Shown in pieces: positions 33,141-40,737 of a stretch of 64,000 nucleotides of DNA; the first letter of the stretch is position 1, and every line of letters begins with the position of its first letter. This DNA comes from a virus. A model generated the notes under the pieces. That model did no database searches. It was not told the DNA's origin and was given only the letters and a program-made list of their open reading frames with translations. The position numbers and the translations under genes were made by a program. The stretch is from positions 1 to 64,000 of the IMG/VR virus record IMGVR_UViG_3300047157_000243. One strand, written 5' to 3'.

Positions 33141-33851
33141 TTAAATAAGTTCTATTAATTCCTCAAATTGCTTTTCTGATAATCTATCAAAAGATATTTT
33201 TTTCTTGATATTTTTGGAGTATATTAATTCTTCGTTTGGCTCATCTACATACCAATCCTTTCCTCCAATTTTTACTTTAGGCAAATCTAGCTCCACCTTT
33301 TTTCTGCTGCCCCCCTTAGATTTTGCTTTTTCACTATTTAGCTTTGTGAAAAATAATTCGTTTTTAATAATTCTATCAACTCTTAACTTTTCTTTTGTTT
33401 GAGGAACATCATCTTTGGCAAAATATATTGTTTGTATTTCATTATTTCTAATGATAGCATATATTTTATTTCCGTTGCTTTTAGTTTTTCTGTCTAAAAA
33501 AAATAAATTTTTTCCAACTACATCTAATCTATCCTCCTCTGAATAGTAGTTTATTCTTTTTGGGTCTATCCTTATGTATGCTAATATTACTGCAAAATCT
33601 TCATTTTTTGGAAATTCGTAACCCTCTATAAGTCTATATTTTCTTTTTATACTTTCTCTTTCATCACTACTCAGGCTATATGTCCCTACTGACTTATAAT
33701 CTGGCTCAAAAACATTTGTTGAACCTCTCTCTTCATATCCAACTTGAATATTGTCTCTATCTATAAACCTTTCTGACAGTCTATCTAAAGAGTGTTCGGC
33801 AGAAAAGGCTTCTTCCAAAATTTCCTTAACAATTTTTCGAATAGAATTCAT
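33141..33851 (-). CDS. Tagged protein of unknown function (236 aa)
   Basis: ATG at 33851. N-terminus MNSIRKIVKEILEEAFSAEH is the IRKI..E(I/A)L.E type of tag. It is followed by SLDRLSERFIDRDN, a mixed domain with IYAIIRNNEIQTIYF and a C-terminal basic/acidic region. Similar HSLDRL..R pieces occur in phage proteins of unknown role. Divergent from the kinase-like gene. Confidence 0.5.
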   Translation of the reverse strand: MNSIRKIVKEILEEAFSAEHSLDRLSERFIDRDNIQVGYEERGSTNVFEPDYKSVGTYSLSSDERESIKRKYRLIEGYEFPKNEDFAVILAYIRIDPKRINYYSEEDRLDVVGKNLFFLDRKTKSNGNKIYAIIRNNEIQTIYFAKDDVPQTKEKLRVDRIIKNELFFTKLNSEKAKSKGGSRKKVELDLPKVKIGGKDWYVDEPNEELIYSKNIKKKISFDRLSEKQFEELIELI

Positions 33852-33897
33852 ACTGTAATATTTTAATAAAATATACGTTTATTTGTAAATAGTCACA

Positions 33898-33904
33898 TAT
33901 TTAT
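33898..33904 (+). promoter_or_regulatory. TATTTAT element before the kinase-like gene
   Basis: Context CATATTTATTATTATG; 4 nt before the ATG at 33909, which would give a leaderless or near-leaderless mRNA if it is a -10 box. Confidence 0.45.
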
Positions 33905-33908
33905 TATT

Positions 33909-34604
33909 ATGAAGAGAAAAATGTTAGTTTTAGTTGGACCTCCTTCTGTGGGAAAGTCAACTTGGATAGCCTCAAACTACCCAGAAGCGTATATTATTAA
34001 TAGAGACGACATTGTAGAATCGGTAGCATCAAGCTACGGATGGACTTATGATGATATGTTTGCGACACCACCAGAATATGCAGAAGTAGGTGATGTTGAC
34101 GAAAAGTACGGTACAGTCAAAGAGTCTCCATCGTGGATGACCTGGACTGAAACTATATTTGACAAAGTTTTTGAAGCAAATGGAAAAGTTCAAAAACTAA
34201 TGAATGATAAAGTCTCTCAAGCACACCCTAGCAGCAAAGATGTTGTTGTTGATATGACAAATATGAACACAAACTCCAGAAAAAATGCAATGAAAGCAAT
34301 AGAGGGAAATGAGAGTGAATACCACAAAGTGGCTGTAGACTTTAAATTTCAAGGAGCAGAAGATGTGATAAAAAAAATGGCAGAAAAAAGAGCTGAATCA
34401 GCTAAGAGAATGGGTAAGTCTAAAACTATTCCTTCAGATGTTTTTAATAAAATGTTTTCATCATACTCCAAACCATCTACTTCAGAGGGTTTTGATGAAA
34501 TAGTGTCTGTTGATAATGTTGAAAACCTTAAATCTTCTTTAGACAAAGATGATTTAAAAGAATCAATTAGGAAAGAAATAAGAAAAGAGTTATGGAATTT
34601 ATAG
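33909..34604 (+). CDS. P-loop kinase-like protein with C-terminal tag
   Basis: 231 residues, ATG at 33909. The P-loop GPPSVGKST (10-18), a following IINRDDI, and VVVDMTNMN (about 113-121) fit small polynucleotide-kinase/AAA-type phosphotransferases such as the kinase half of T4 Pnk. No phosphatase domain follows. The last 16 residues LKESIRKEIRKELWNL are a tag of the IRKEIRKEL type, seen here at a C-terminus. It would phosphorylate nucleic-acid ends or a nucleoside; the substrate is not shown. Confidence 0.65.
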   Translation: MKRKMLVLVGPPSVGKSTWIASNYPEAYIINRDDIVESVASSYGWTYDDMFATPPEYAEVGDVDEKYGTVKESPSWMTWTETIFDKVFEANGKVQKLMNDKVSQAHPSSKDVVVDMTNMNTNSRKNAMKAIEGNESEYHKVAVDFKFQGAEDVIKKMAEKRAESAKRMGKSKTIPSDVFNKMFSSYSKPSTSEGFDEIVSVDNVENLKSSLDKDDLKESIRKEIRKELWNL

Positions 34605-34843
34605 GCAAATATGAAAATTGGTATAATCGACTTATGAAAGTTGGTTATGATGGAGCAGAGGATAAGGTTAAAAGTTTCATGGAGGCACATAATGATATTA
34701 TATGGGAACAAAAGTTAATGGACTTCGTAAATAAAGGAATGGAAACAAAAGATGCTATGTCAAAGGTTAGCATTTTAAGAGAAGCATTTGCTGGTGACCA
34801 TAAATGTGAAAAGTTTGTTCAGTCTATAGAGGATAAAAAATAA
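34592..34843 (+). CDS. Hypothetical helical protein (83 aa)
   Basis: ATG at 34592, overlapping the kinase-like gene by 13 nt. Mostly helical (GYDGAEDKVKSFMEAHND, GMETKDAMSKVSILREAF). No known motif; co-transcribed with the kinase-like gene. Confidence 0.5.
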   Translation: MEFIGKYENWYNRLMKVGYDGAEDKVKSFMEAHNDIIWEQKLMDFVNKGMETKDAMSKVSILREAFAGDHKCEKFVQSIEDKK

Positions 34844-34893
34844 TTATATTTTAATTAAAATCATATTTTATTAATATATTAAATAATAAACTT

Positions 34894-35106
34894 ATGACAA
34901 AGATAAGAATTAACGACTTGCCAAACGAGGAGAGAATGTTTTTTTTAAAAAAATTTAAAACAAAATATTTTGAAGAAAATTTTGATGACCTTTATTTTCA
35001 GCTTGAAGAAGAGTGTGTAAAAAGAGGCTATGTTGATAATGAAATAAAGTTCATAGTAGAAAACAAATATGTTAAAGCCTATGTTTTGGTTGATTTGATT
35101 AAATAG
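34894..35106 (+). CDS. Hypothetical protein (70 aa)
   Basis: ATG at 34894. Charged, helical, single small domain with EERMFFLKKFKTKYFEENF. Not recognised. Confidence 0.45.
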   Translation: MTKIRINDLPNEERMFFLKKFKTKYFEENFDDLYFQLEEECVKRGYVDNEIKFIVENKYVKAYVLVDLIK

Positions 35107-35132
35107 TTTAACTACTTTATAAAACTATTATA

Positions 35133-35139
35133 TATTTAT
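35133..35139 (+). promoter_or_regulatory. TATTTAT element before the HNH gene
   Basis: Context TATATATTTATATTCATATG; 6 nt before the ATG at 35146. Confidence 0.4.
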
Positions 35140-35145
35140 ATTCAT

Positions 35146-35643
35146 ATGCAGCAAGTATTAGTATTAAACAGCACATACCAGCCCATAAATGTAACAAGCT
35201 TATCTAGAGGATTTAAGTTAGTTTTTAAAGGAAAGGCTGAAATACTAGAACACATCTCAAAAGAACCTATTGTAACAGAAAGAAAAAGCTTTAAAAGACC
35301 TACAGTTATTAGACTTTTAAAATACGTATCCGTTCCTTTTAGAAAAGTTTATTTATGCAGGCAGAATATATTTAGAAGAGATGATTTTCAATGCCTATAT
35401 TGTAATAGCGAAAAAGATTTAACCATAGACCACGTAATGCCCAGCTCTAGAGGAGGTAATAACACTTGGCAGAATTTGGCAACATGTTGTAAATCTTGTA
35501 ACGAAACAAAGGATAACAAAACCCCAGAAGAAGCAAATATGAATATGAGACACAAGCCTTTTAGGCCTTCCTATTTATATTATGTTCAGAAATTTAAAAG
35601 AATACATAAATCCTGGAATGTTTATGTTGGAATTAATAGTTAA
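35146..35643 (+). CDS. HNH endonuclease
   Basis: 165 residues, ATG at 35146. The N-terminus VLVLNSTYQPINVTSLSRGF is typical of the stand-alone HNH family with a VLVLN..Y.P start. CLYC (83-86), DLTIDHVMPSSRGG (DH 95-96), WQNLATCCKSCN (Asn110 and C115/C118) give a complete beta-beta-alpha-metal motif with two CxxC zinc ligands. Phage HNH enzymes act in packaging, homing or host DNA attack. It is not inside an intron and stands alone. Confidence 0.85.
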   Translation: MQQVLVLNSTYQPINVTSLSRGFKLVFKGKAEILEHISKEPIVTERKSFKRPTVIRLLKYVSVPFRKVYLCRQNIFRRDDFQCLYCNSEKDLTIDHVMPSSRGGNNTWQNLATCCKSCNETKDNKTPEEANMNMRHKPFRPSYLYYVQKFKRIHKSWNVYVGINS

Positions 35644-36506
35644 GACTTTTTATAAGCCCTGATATAATCTATTTCGTGATACGTTGGAAACGTGGCTTCA
35701 TCTAATTTTCTATCTTCACCCGCATCTATTTGATTTCCTATAATGATATGCATTGGATGTTTGAAGTCTTTTATGGCTTTTGGGTTACTAAAAACTCTAA
35801 TTAATATATTATCATAATATATTTTAAAACCTTTTTCATTCCACTCTACCGCATATGTGTGAAAGTCTGTTGATATATTATTAACATTATGTCCCATCGC
35901 TTTCATTTTTTTGTTTTCAGATGTTCCCCAATGAAAGTTAGACTCAAAATTAACTAAGCCCCTAACAGGCCTGCCAGTATATGCTTCATATATATCTATT
36001 TCTGGTGGCCAAGCATGTACAGATGCTAACCAAAAAGCAGGCCAATGCCCTGGTTCTGAAGGCATTTTACTTCTTATCTCAAAGAAACCATACTTTTGCT
36101 CAAAAGACTTAGAACTATCTAATTGACCCACTCTATATGGTATGGTGTACGAGCCGTAATCTTCTCCTTCCCAAGTTACATAGTTTATTTTTATGGGATT
36201 TTTTTCAGCTCTTTGTTTTATTGTAGAATCTGTAAATTCAAACATATTGTCTCCACAATATTGTTTTGGAGCTGTACTATCTTCAATAATACTCCCTGGA
36301 TGGTATCTTAGCCCAAAGTAATGGTCAGTTCTCCACTTTTTTTTATCTAATTTTTTATTGTTAAATTCATCTTGAAAAGTCAGATTCCAACCTTTTTTTT
36401 TAGAATTATTATTAACATTTTTAAATCTTTTAGAATCAAAAGCTAAATAGCACCATAACCTAATTTTTAAGAAAAAGTTGATTACAAAATCTCTCAATAC
36501 CCACAT
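35640..36506 (-). CDS. Glycoside hydrolase family 16 (beta-glucanase/laminarinase-like)
   Basis: 288 residues, ATG at 36506. GH16 order is clear: WNLTFQDEFNNKKLDKKKWR (about 40-59), YGFFEIRSKMP, PGHWPAFWLAS, and the catalytic PEIDIYEAY (E169, D171, E174: ExDxxE), then FHTYAVEWNEKGFKIYYDN and a final YHEIDYIRAYK. The N-terminal hydrophobic stretch (about 8-23) is not a clean signal peptide. GH16 enzymes cut beta-1,3/1,4-glucans, agar or carrageenan. Unusual as a stand-alone gene on a phage; see findings. Confidence 0.9.
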   Translation of the reverse strand: MWVLRDFVINFFLKIRLWCYLAFDSKRFKNVNNNSKKKGWNLTFQDEFNNKKLDKKKWRTDHYFGLRYHPGSIIEDSTAPKQYCGDNMFEFTDSTIKQRAEKNPIKINYVTWEGEDYGSYTIPYRVGQLDSSKSFEQKYGFFEIRSKMPSEPGHWPAFWLASVHAWPPEIDIYEAYTGRPVRGLVNFESNFHWGTSENKKMKAMGHNVNNISTDFHTYAVEWNEKGFKIYYDNILIRVFSNPKAIKDFKHPMHIIIGNQIDAGEDRKLDEATFPTYHEIDYIRAYKKS

Positions 36507-36524
36507 ATATATATGACTTATTTT

Positions 36525-36742
36525 TTACTTATTTTCGTTGCTAAATATGCCTCCAACAGTCCTTAGTCCAATCAAGGTACATCCAGCTACTAGAACAGAG
36601 TTAAACAATTCTTTTCCAACACCATAAAAGTGAAAGCCATCTAAAACGTAAGTTACAGCACATAGCGCTAAAAATATATTACCCCAAAACTTTTTACTTG
36701 ATACTTTTCCTCCTTTTTTTTTTCTGTGAATAAATCTTTCAT
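36525..36742 (-). CDS. Holin-like small membrane protein, frame broken in an A10 run
   Basis: From the ATG at 36742 the frame reads MKDLFTEKKK and enters an A10 run (36714-36723). In frame 0 it soon stops; in the -1 frame it continues GGKVSSKKFWGN, then hydrophobic IFLALCAVTYVLDGFHFY and FNSVLVAGCTLIGLRTVGGI, ending NENK. The hydrophobic pair and charged ends resemble small holin-type proteins of marine phages. The A10 run is a classic slippery site for -1 slippage, or a length error. It sits between GH16 and tRNA-Ala, one gene from the lysozyme. Confidence 0.55.
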
Positions 36743-36764
36743 AATTTTTAATTTTAATTAAATG

Positions 36765-36838
36765 TGGAGGATATCGGAGTCGAACCGATGACCTCCTGCG
36801 TGCAAGGCAGGCGCTCTAGCCAGCTGAGCTAATCCCCC
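36765..36838 (-). tRNA. tRNA-Ala (anticodon TGC)
   Basis: On the minus strand: acceptor GGGGGAT/ATCCTCC, D-stem GCTC/GAGC, anticodon stem CCTGC/GCAGG with loop CTTGCAC, T-stem ATCGG/CCGAT with TTCGACT. Discriminator A, no encoded CCA. A TATTTAT element lies 12 nt upstream. Confidence 0.93.
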
Positions 36839-36850
36839 ATAAGTTTTATA

Positions 36851-36857
36851 ATAAATA
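36851..36857 (-). promoter_or_regulatory. TATTTAT element before tRNA-Ala
   Basis: Minus-strand TATTTAT in the context GATATTTATTATAA, 12 nt upstream of the tRNA 5' end. Since a tRNA has no start codon, this supports a transcriptional rather than translational role for the motif. Confidence 0.45.
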
Positions 36858-36875
36858 TCATAAAAAAACAATATG

Positions 36876-37901
36876 CTACATTATACCAGCTAATTTTTTT
36901 AATCTTTTTTTATGGCTTTCAGATATTATGTTTTTTGATTTTTCAACATCAACAACTAAAGGGTTAGAGTCCAAAGATTTGCCAAACATTTCAGACTCTT
37001 TTTTTCTTCTTTTAATGTGGCCTGGATAACTTACGTTTGTGGATAATATCCTTTCTTTAGCTTCTTCGTAATTTCCTTTTTTGACTAGTTGTATGAAATC
37101 GCTACCTCTAAATCCACCTCTTCCCATGTTAAATGTCATGGAAACCATTGCATCGTACATGTTTTGGTCTACATAAAAAGGTATGTTTTTACCTTTCCAT
37201 TCTTCAAAAACACTTTTTACCGCTTTTTCAGCACTATTCAAATCTTGAAGCAAAAGTTCTTTAGCTTTTTCTAGTTTTATTGTATCTCCAACTTTAAATT
37301 GTGAATTACTTTTACTTTCAGCATGCCCCCATCCAATGGTTATCATATCGTCTCCCAAATCATAAGCAACCAAGACTGGTTCGCCTTTAAATTTTGCAGA
37401 ACCCTCTTCTATTTTCATGAAGTCAATCAAAGAATCTGATATAGAGCTGGGTATATGACTTAAAATCACTTCTTCATCTACACTTTCCTCCTCATCTTCT
37501 TTAGAGTCCAAGTCCATAACATCAGGAGAATCTTCTTCTGCGTTATTTGCTGTTAAATCTAACTTAATAATTTCAATTTCATCATCTAGCCCTGAATCAC
37601 TATTAGATGCATAATCATACAATTGAGAATAACTCATTATACCAGCCAAAGATATAAATGCGTATTTTAAAATTTTTAATTTTATTTTTTTGGGTAGATT
37701 TTTAATTTTTTTAAACAGTATATTTAAATATTGTTTTGCTTGCTCTATAGTTTTTACCCCCAAAGTAGAGTCTTTAACTTTTTTTTCTGTTAAATCCCAC
37801 TCGTAAGTTGGAGAAGGTTCTTCAGAGTTTTCTTTGTATACATTTTTTATAGCCTCAGATATAAGGTTTTCTATCTCTTTTATATTAGATTCTTTTAGCA
37901 T
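36876..37901 (-). CDS. GH24 T4-type lysozyme with tags at both ends
   Basis: 341 residues from the ATG at 37901; a longer frame from 37964 would include the upstream terminator. N-terminal tag MLKESNIKEIENLISEAI, a hydrophobic segment at about 78-95 (KYAFISLAGIMSYSQL), an acidic linker, then a GH24 domain from about 150: LIDFMKIEEG (catalytic Glu about 165), MITIGWGHA, and FNMGRGGFRGSDF near the end. C-terminus IISESHKKRLKKLAGIM is the SES..R..KLAGI tag. It cuts the MurNAc-GlcNAc bond. The tags and extra domain argue for a virion-associated lysozyme rather than the soluble endolysin (an amidase serves that role). Confidence 0.8.
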   Translation of the reverse strand: MLKESNIKEIENLISEAIKNVYKENSEEPSPTYEWDLTEKKVKDSTLGVKTIEQAKQYLNILFKKIKNLPKKIKLKILKYAFISLAGIMSYSQLYDYASNSDSGLDDEIEIIKLDLTANNAEEDSPDVMDLDSKEDEEESVDEEVILSHIPSSISDSLIDFMKIEEGSAKFKGEPVLVAYDLGDDMITIGWGHAESKSNSQFKVGDTIKLEKAKELLLQDLNSAEKAVKSVFEEWKGKNIPFYVDQNMYDAMVSMTFNMGRGGFRGSDFIQLVKKGNYEEAKERILSTNVSYPGHIKRRKKESEMFGKSLDSNPLVVDVEKSKNIISESHKKRLKKLAGIM

Positions 37902-37905
37902 GTAA

Positions 37906-37912
37906 ATAAATA
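37906..37912 (-). promoter_or_regulatory. TATTTAT element before the lysozyme
   Basis: Minus-strand TATTTAT in the context AACTATTTATTTACATG, 4 nt upstream of the ATG at 37901 and just after the terminator of the preceding gene. Confidence 0.45.
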
Positions 37913-37925
37913 GTTTTAAAAAATA

Positions 37926-37958
37926 AGACCACTTATAGTAGCGAACTTTAAGTGGTCT
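37926..37958 (-). terminator. Terminator after the 144-aa tagged gene
   Basis: AGACCACTT (37926-37934) and AAGTGGTCT (37950-37958) form a 9-bp stem; on the minus strand it is followed by TATTTTTT. A second small CGGT/ACCG hairpin (about 37976-37989) lies between it and the stop codon. Confidence 0.75.
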
Positions 37959-37999
37959 ATGCAACCGAAGTTACAACGGTCCTAACCGTATTTTAAATG

Positions 38000-38434
38000 T
38001 TATGGATATTGAAACTCAATATCAATAGATTTATAATCATTATTTATTGATACCTCTGTTGGATAAAAGCTGTTTGAATTTTCTTTTTTTTCTATATTCA
38101 ATTTCAAACCCTCAAAATCATCACCATCAATAATGCCTGAGCCAAAGTCATAAACTTTTTCAAAATTTTCTAATTCATCCTCCCAAGCATCTTCTGTTGC
38201 TCTATATATTTCAGAATTTAAAGTCAATTTATGAATCTTAGGTTTTAACATACTGAATCCATATGTCTTTTCGCTAGTAAGCACACTCCACTCTACCGTT
38301 GCAGTGCTATCGCCAAAATAATCATCTGGGCCTAATACGTCATTTATGTATAAGTGTAAATCTACTTTTGTCACATATGTTTCTGAGTCTACACCTAATG
38401 CTTCTCTTATTATTTTTCTTATTTCTTGACTCAT
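38000..38434 (-). CDS. Tagged protein of unknown function (144 aa)
   Basis: ATG at 38434. MSQEIRKIIREALGVDSE is the clearest IRKIIREAL tag. It is followed by a beta-rich domain (TYVTKVDLHLYIND, TATVEWSVLTSEKTYG) and an acidic end. No family recognised. Terminator downstream, TATTTAT 4 nt upstream: a single-gene late-type unit. Confidence 0.55.
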   Translation of the reverse strand: MSQEIRKIIREALGVDSETYVTKVDLHLYINDVLGPDDYFGDSTATVEWSVLTSEKTYGFSMLKPKIHKLTLNSEIYRATEDAWEDELENFEKVYDFGSGIIDGDDFEGLKLNIEKKENSNSFYPTEVSINNDYKSIDIEFQYP

Positions 38435-38438
38435 ACTA

Positions 38439-38445
38439 ATAAATA
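38439..38445 (-). promoter_or_regulatory. TATTTAT element before the 144-aa tagged gene
   Basis: Minus-strand TATTTAT in the context TATATTTATTAGTATG, 4 nt upstream of the ATG at 38434. Confidence 0.45.
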
Positions 38446-38471
38446 TAATTAATTTTTATTTAATTTGTAAT

Positions 38472-38478
38472 TATTTAT
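38472..38478 (+). promoter_or_regulatory. TATTTAT element before the YqeY-like gene
   Basis: Context AATTATTTATTGTATATTAG; 25 nt before the ATG at 38504. A TATATTAG box also follows. Confidence 0.35.
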
Positions 38479-38503
38479 TGTATATTAGATTAGAAAAATA
38501 ATT

Positions 38504-38902
38504 ATGAGTAATTTAAAAGATAAAATATCAGAAGACTTCATGAAAGCTTTTAAAGCTAAAGACATGGATAAAAAGAATTTTCTTGGTGTAATTAAAGGAG
38601 AGATTCAATTGCAAGAAGGTAGGGGAATAGATTCTACTGATGAAAATGTTTTAAAAGTTTTGAAAAAAATAGAAAAATCTTTAAAACAAACAAATACTAA
38701 AGAGACAAAAAAGGAACTTAGTTATATTAAAAAATATCTACCAGAACAAATGGATGAAAAAAGAATAAAAGAAATTATTCTTGAATACACAAATTCTGGA
38801 TTGGGTAATGTTGGTCAAATAATGGGAAAATTTAACAAAGAACACAAAGGTAAGGCGGATAATAAGTTGGTATCTGAAATAGTTAAATCTATTCTAAATT
38901 AA
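38504..38902 (+). CDS. yqeY: GatB/YqeY-domain protein
   Basis: 132 residues, ATG at 38504. Full-length match by eye to the YqeY family: LKDKISEDFMKAFKAKD at the start, NFLGVIKGEIQLQEG, LSYIKKYLPEQMDE, and IMGKFNKEHKGKADNKLVSE at the end. YqeY is related to the tail domain of the GatB amidotransferase subunit, which contacts tRNA; its own role is unclear. Here it sits in a phage that also carries tRNAs and an aminoacyl-tRNA synthetase. Confidence 0.85.
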   Translation: MSNLKDKISEDFMKAFKAKDMDKKNFLGVIKGEIQLQEGRGIDSTDENVLKVLKKIEKSLKQTNTKETKKELSYIKKYLPEQMDEKRIKEIILEYTNSGLGNVGQIMGKFNKEHKGKADNKLVSEIVKSILN

Positions 38903-38910
38903 AGTGAGTT

Positions 38911-39210
38911 ATGGCTTCTGATAATTATAGATATAATAAGTATAGCATGCCTGAACAAGATTGGGAAAAGAAACTTATTACATATTCTAACTTTATTTCA
39001 GATAGACTTAAGAGTTATTTGGCAAAAAAAAATATGACAACAGAAGTATTGTCTAAAAAGATTGGTATTTCAAACGATACAGCCAAATTGATGTTACACG
39101 ATATTTATGTTTATAATTATAGTATAGAAGAAATTTCTAAACTAGACCTTTTATTTGAAGGGCATTATGATGTTTATGAAAAAAAAGCTTTTGATAGAAA
39201 CAGTAAATAA
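38911..39210 (+). CDS. Helix-turn-helix protein (99 aa)
   Basis: ATG at 38911, 8 nt after the YqeY-like gene. Residues about 40-75, NMTTEVLSKKIGISNDTAKL then MLHDIYVYNYSIEEISKL, fit a Cro/CI-type HTH (helix, GIS turn, recognition helix, support helix). Possibly a transcription regulator of this cluster. No operator is identified. Confidence 0.55.
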   Translation: MASDNYRYNKYSMPEQDWEKKLITYSNFISDRLKSYLAKKNMTTEVLSKKIGISNDTAKLMLHDIYVYNYSIEEISKLDLLFEGHYDVYEKKAFDRNSK

Positions 39211-39212
39211 TT

Positions 39213-39881
39213 TTAGTTAGAACCAGTGTAATCTTTACGTGGTTCCATCTTTTCGTAAAAGCCTTCTTTAGAACCCTTCCAGTCCCAGGGTAAACCGTGT
39301 TCTATGTTGTATTCTAATTGTGTATCAGATACTCCCTTTAGTTTTAATAAAGCTTTTTTCAATAAGGGTATATTATCCTTTGCCATGGATTCAGAGATAA
39401 CATCTCTTACAATCATTCTTACTGATTCATTTATTTTAAAATCTTCAGAATCAATAGCTTTTAAGTAAGATGTTGAATCTTTTTGATATCTAGCTAAAGT
39501 TTTTAGCTCATCTTTTAAGTCATCATCTAATTCCACCAAATCAGCTTGAGTGTTTTCATAATCTTCTAATCCTTTTCCTGTCGTTAAGTGCTCTAAATTA
39601 TCGTTTATATAATTTTCTATAACTTCTGAGTTAATATCCCAATCCCCCAATTCTTCGTCAGGCATTCCATCTTCATCAAAGTCAACACCTAAAATGCTCC
39701 TTGTTGCATAAGGCTCTAATTCATCTTTGTCTAAAAGATAAATGTTAAATATATATTTTTTACCAGATGATTTGTCTTGTAAAACAGCCATCTCACTATT
39801 GTCACTAAATATTACATCCATTTTATATTCTTTAGCTTCTTTTCCCACTTTTTGATTTTCACCATCTCTTATTTTTTTCAT
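39213..39881 (-). CDS. Tagged acidic protein (222 aa)
   Basis: ATG at 39881. N-terminal beta-rich part (MDVIFSDNSEMAVLQDKSSG), a highly acidic centre, then INESVRMIVRDVISESMAKD at about 150-170, an internal tag with INES and ISES sites. C-terminal GLPWDWKGSKEGFYEKMEP. Not recognised. Converges with the HTH gene. Confidence 0.5.
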   Translation of the reverse strand: MKKIRDGENQKVGKEAKEYKMDVIFSDNSEMAVLQDKSSGKKYIFNIYLLDKDELEPYATRSILGVDFDEDGMPDEELGDWDINSEVIENYINDNLEHLTTGKGLEDYENTQADLVELDDDLKDELKTLARYQKDSTSYLKAIDSEDFKINESVRMIVRDVISESMAKDNIPLLKKALLKLKGVSDTQLEYNIEHGLPWDWKGSKEGFYEKMEPRKDYTGSN

Positions 39882-39887
39882 AGTACT

Positions 39888-40022
39888 TTATTTTCCCTGG
39901 CCTCTGTATTTTTTTTTGTAATACTTTGCACCTTTAGAGTTAGAATGTTTGCTTTTAGCATGAATACCTGGTCTTTTCTTTTTCATTTCACCAGAATTGT
40001 TTTTACTAGAAGATTTTGCCAT
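39888..40022 (-). CDS. Very small basic protein (44 aa)
   Basis: ATG at 40022, stop 39888-39890. Composition is Lys/Ser/Gly-rich: MAKSSSKNNSGEMKKKRPGI then HAKSKHSNSKGAKYYKKKYR. It has a normal start, a TATTTAT element 26 nt upstream and lies 6 nt before the tagged acidic gene, so I accept it as real. Similar tiny basic HAKSK..SK..K.Y.K.Y.GQG proteins occur in T4-like marine phages. Probably binds nucleic acid. Confidence 0.6.
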   Translation of the reverse strand: MAKSSSKNNSGEMKKKRPGIHAKSKHSNSKGAKYYKKKYRGQGK

Positions 40023-40048
40023 TTTAAATATGATTTTAATTGTTAATA

Positions 40049-40055
40049 ATAAATA
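40049..40055 (-). promoter_or_regulatory. TATTTAT element before the small basic gene
   Basis: Minus-strand TATTTAT in the context CATATTTATTATTAAC, 26 nt upstream of the ATG at 40022. Confidence 0.4.
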
Positions 40056-40072
40056 TGAAAAAATTTCATTTA

Positions 40073-40103
40073 TTGACTTTGGTGAATACTTTTCTTATCT
40101 TGC
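40073..40103 (+). promoter_or_regulatory. Early-type promoter TTG-N20-TATCTTGC
   Basis: TTG (40073-40075), 20 nt, TATCTTGC (40096-40103). The ATG follows 4 nt later at 40108, again near-leaderless. Confidence 0.5.
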
Positions 40104-40107
40104 ATAA

Positions 40108-40422
40108 ATGACTAAAAGTCTTTTGATAGAAAAGTGCGGACACCTGTCTCTTAATTTAACTTCTGTTCAAGTGATGGGAGAGTTTAGGCCATTAAGAACA
40201 TGTTGGACTCCCGAGCTCTATCAAGACTCAGAATATTATACTAATAATTATGAGGCAGAAGAGCCTGAAAACATTTTTAAAAAGAAGTTAATAATTGAAA
40301 AATATATACCTTATAACTTTAAAGATGTCGAATCAGAGCTTTCTAATATTTTAGCTACAGAACTTGGAGCATCTATTGATGCAGAGATATTAGGTAGTTT
40401 AATTGATTTGGAAAATGAATGA
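40108..40422 (+). CDS. Hypothetical protein (104 aa)
   Basis: ATG at 40108 right after an early-type promoter. It shares a KKLIIEKYIPY / LLIEKCG pattern with the next protein (RKLLVEKCVEYTV), so the pair may be distant relatives. Not recognised. Its stop overlaps the next start. Confidence 0.5.
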   Translation: MTKSLLIEKCGHLSLNLTSVQVMGEFRPLRTCWTPELYQDSEYYTNNYEAEEPENIFKKKLIIEKYIPYNFKDVESELSNILATELGASIDAEILGSLIDLENE

Positions 40423-40687
40423 TTCTATAAAGTCACATTTAGAAGAGTGGACTAATTTAGTTTATCCTAAAAAAGAAAACGTATACAAAAGAAAACTTCT
40501 TGTTGAAAAGTGTGTTGAATATACTGTTCGACATTCAGAAACTGATTTCACTGTTTTAGGTTATGACTTAATCACATCTGGTTCAACTATAATCGGAATT
40601 AGCTCTAGAGCAGTCGGCGGTCCAATTAATTATCCTACACACATAACAAGCTCAGAAGAATTTAGAGAAATTTTTGGTGATGTGTAA
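40415..40687 (+). CDS. Hypothetical protein (90 aa)
   Basis: Best start is the ATG at 40415 (MNDSIKSH), overlapping the previous stop by 8 nt. Contains YKRKLLVEKCVEYTV and a Gly/Ser-rich beta segment (GSTIIGISSRAVGGP). No known family; early-type expression is suggested by the promoter upstream of its partner. Confidence 0.5.
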   Translation: MNDSIKSHLEEWTNLVYPKKENVYKRKLLVEKCVEYTVRHSETDFTVLGYDLITSGSTIIGISSRAVGGPINYPTHITSSEEFREIFGDV

Positions 40688-40737
40688 TATTTTTTAAAAA
40701 TTTACGTTTATATAACATAACAATTAAAAATTATATT

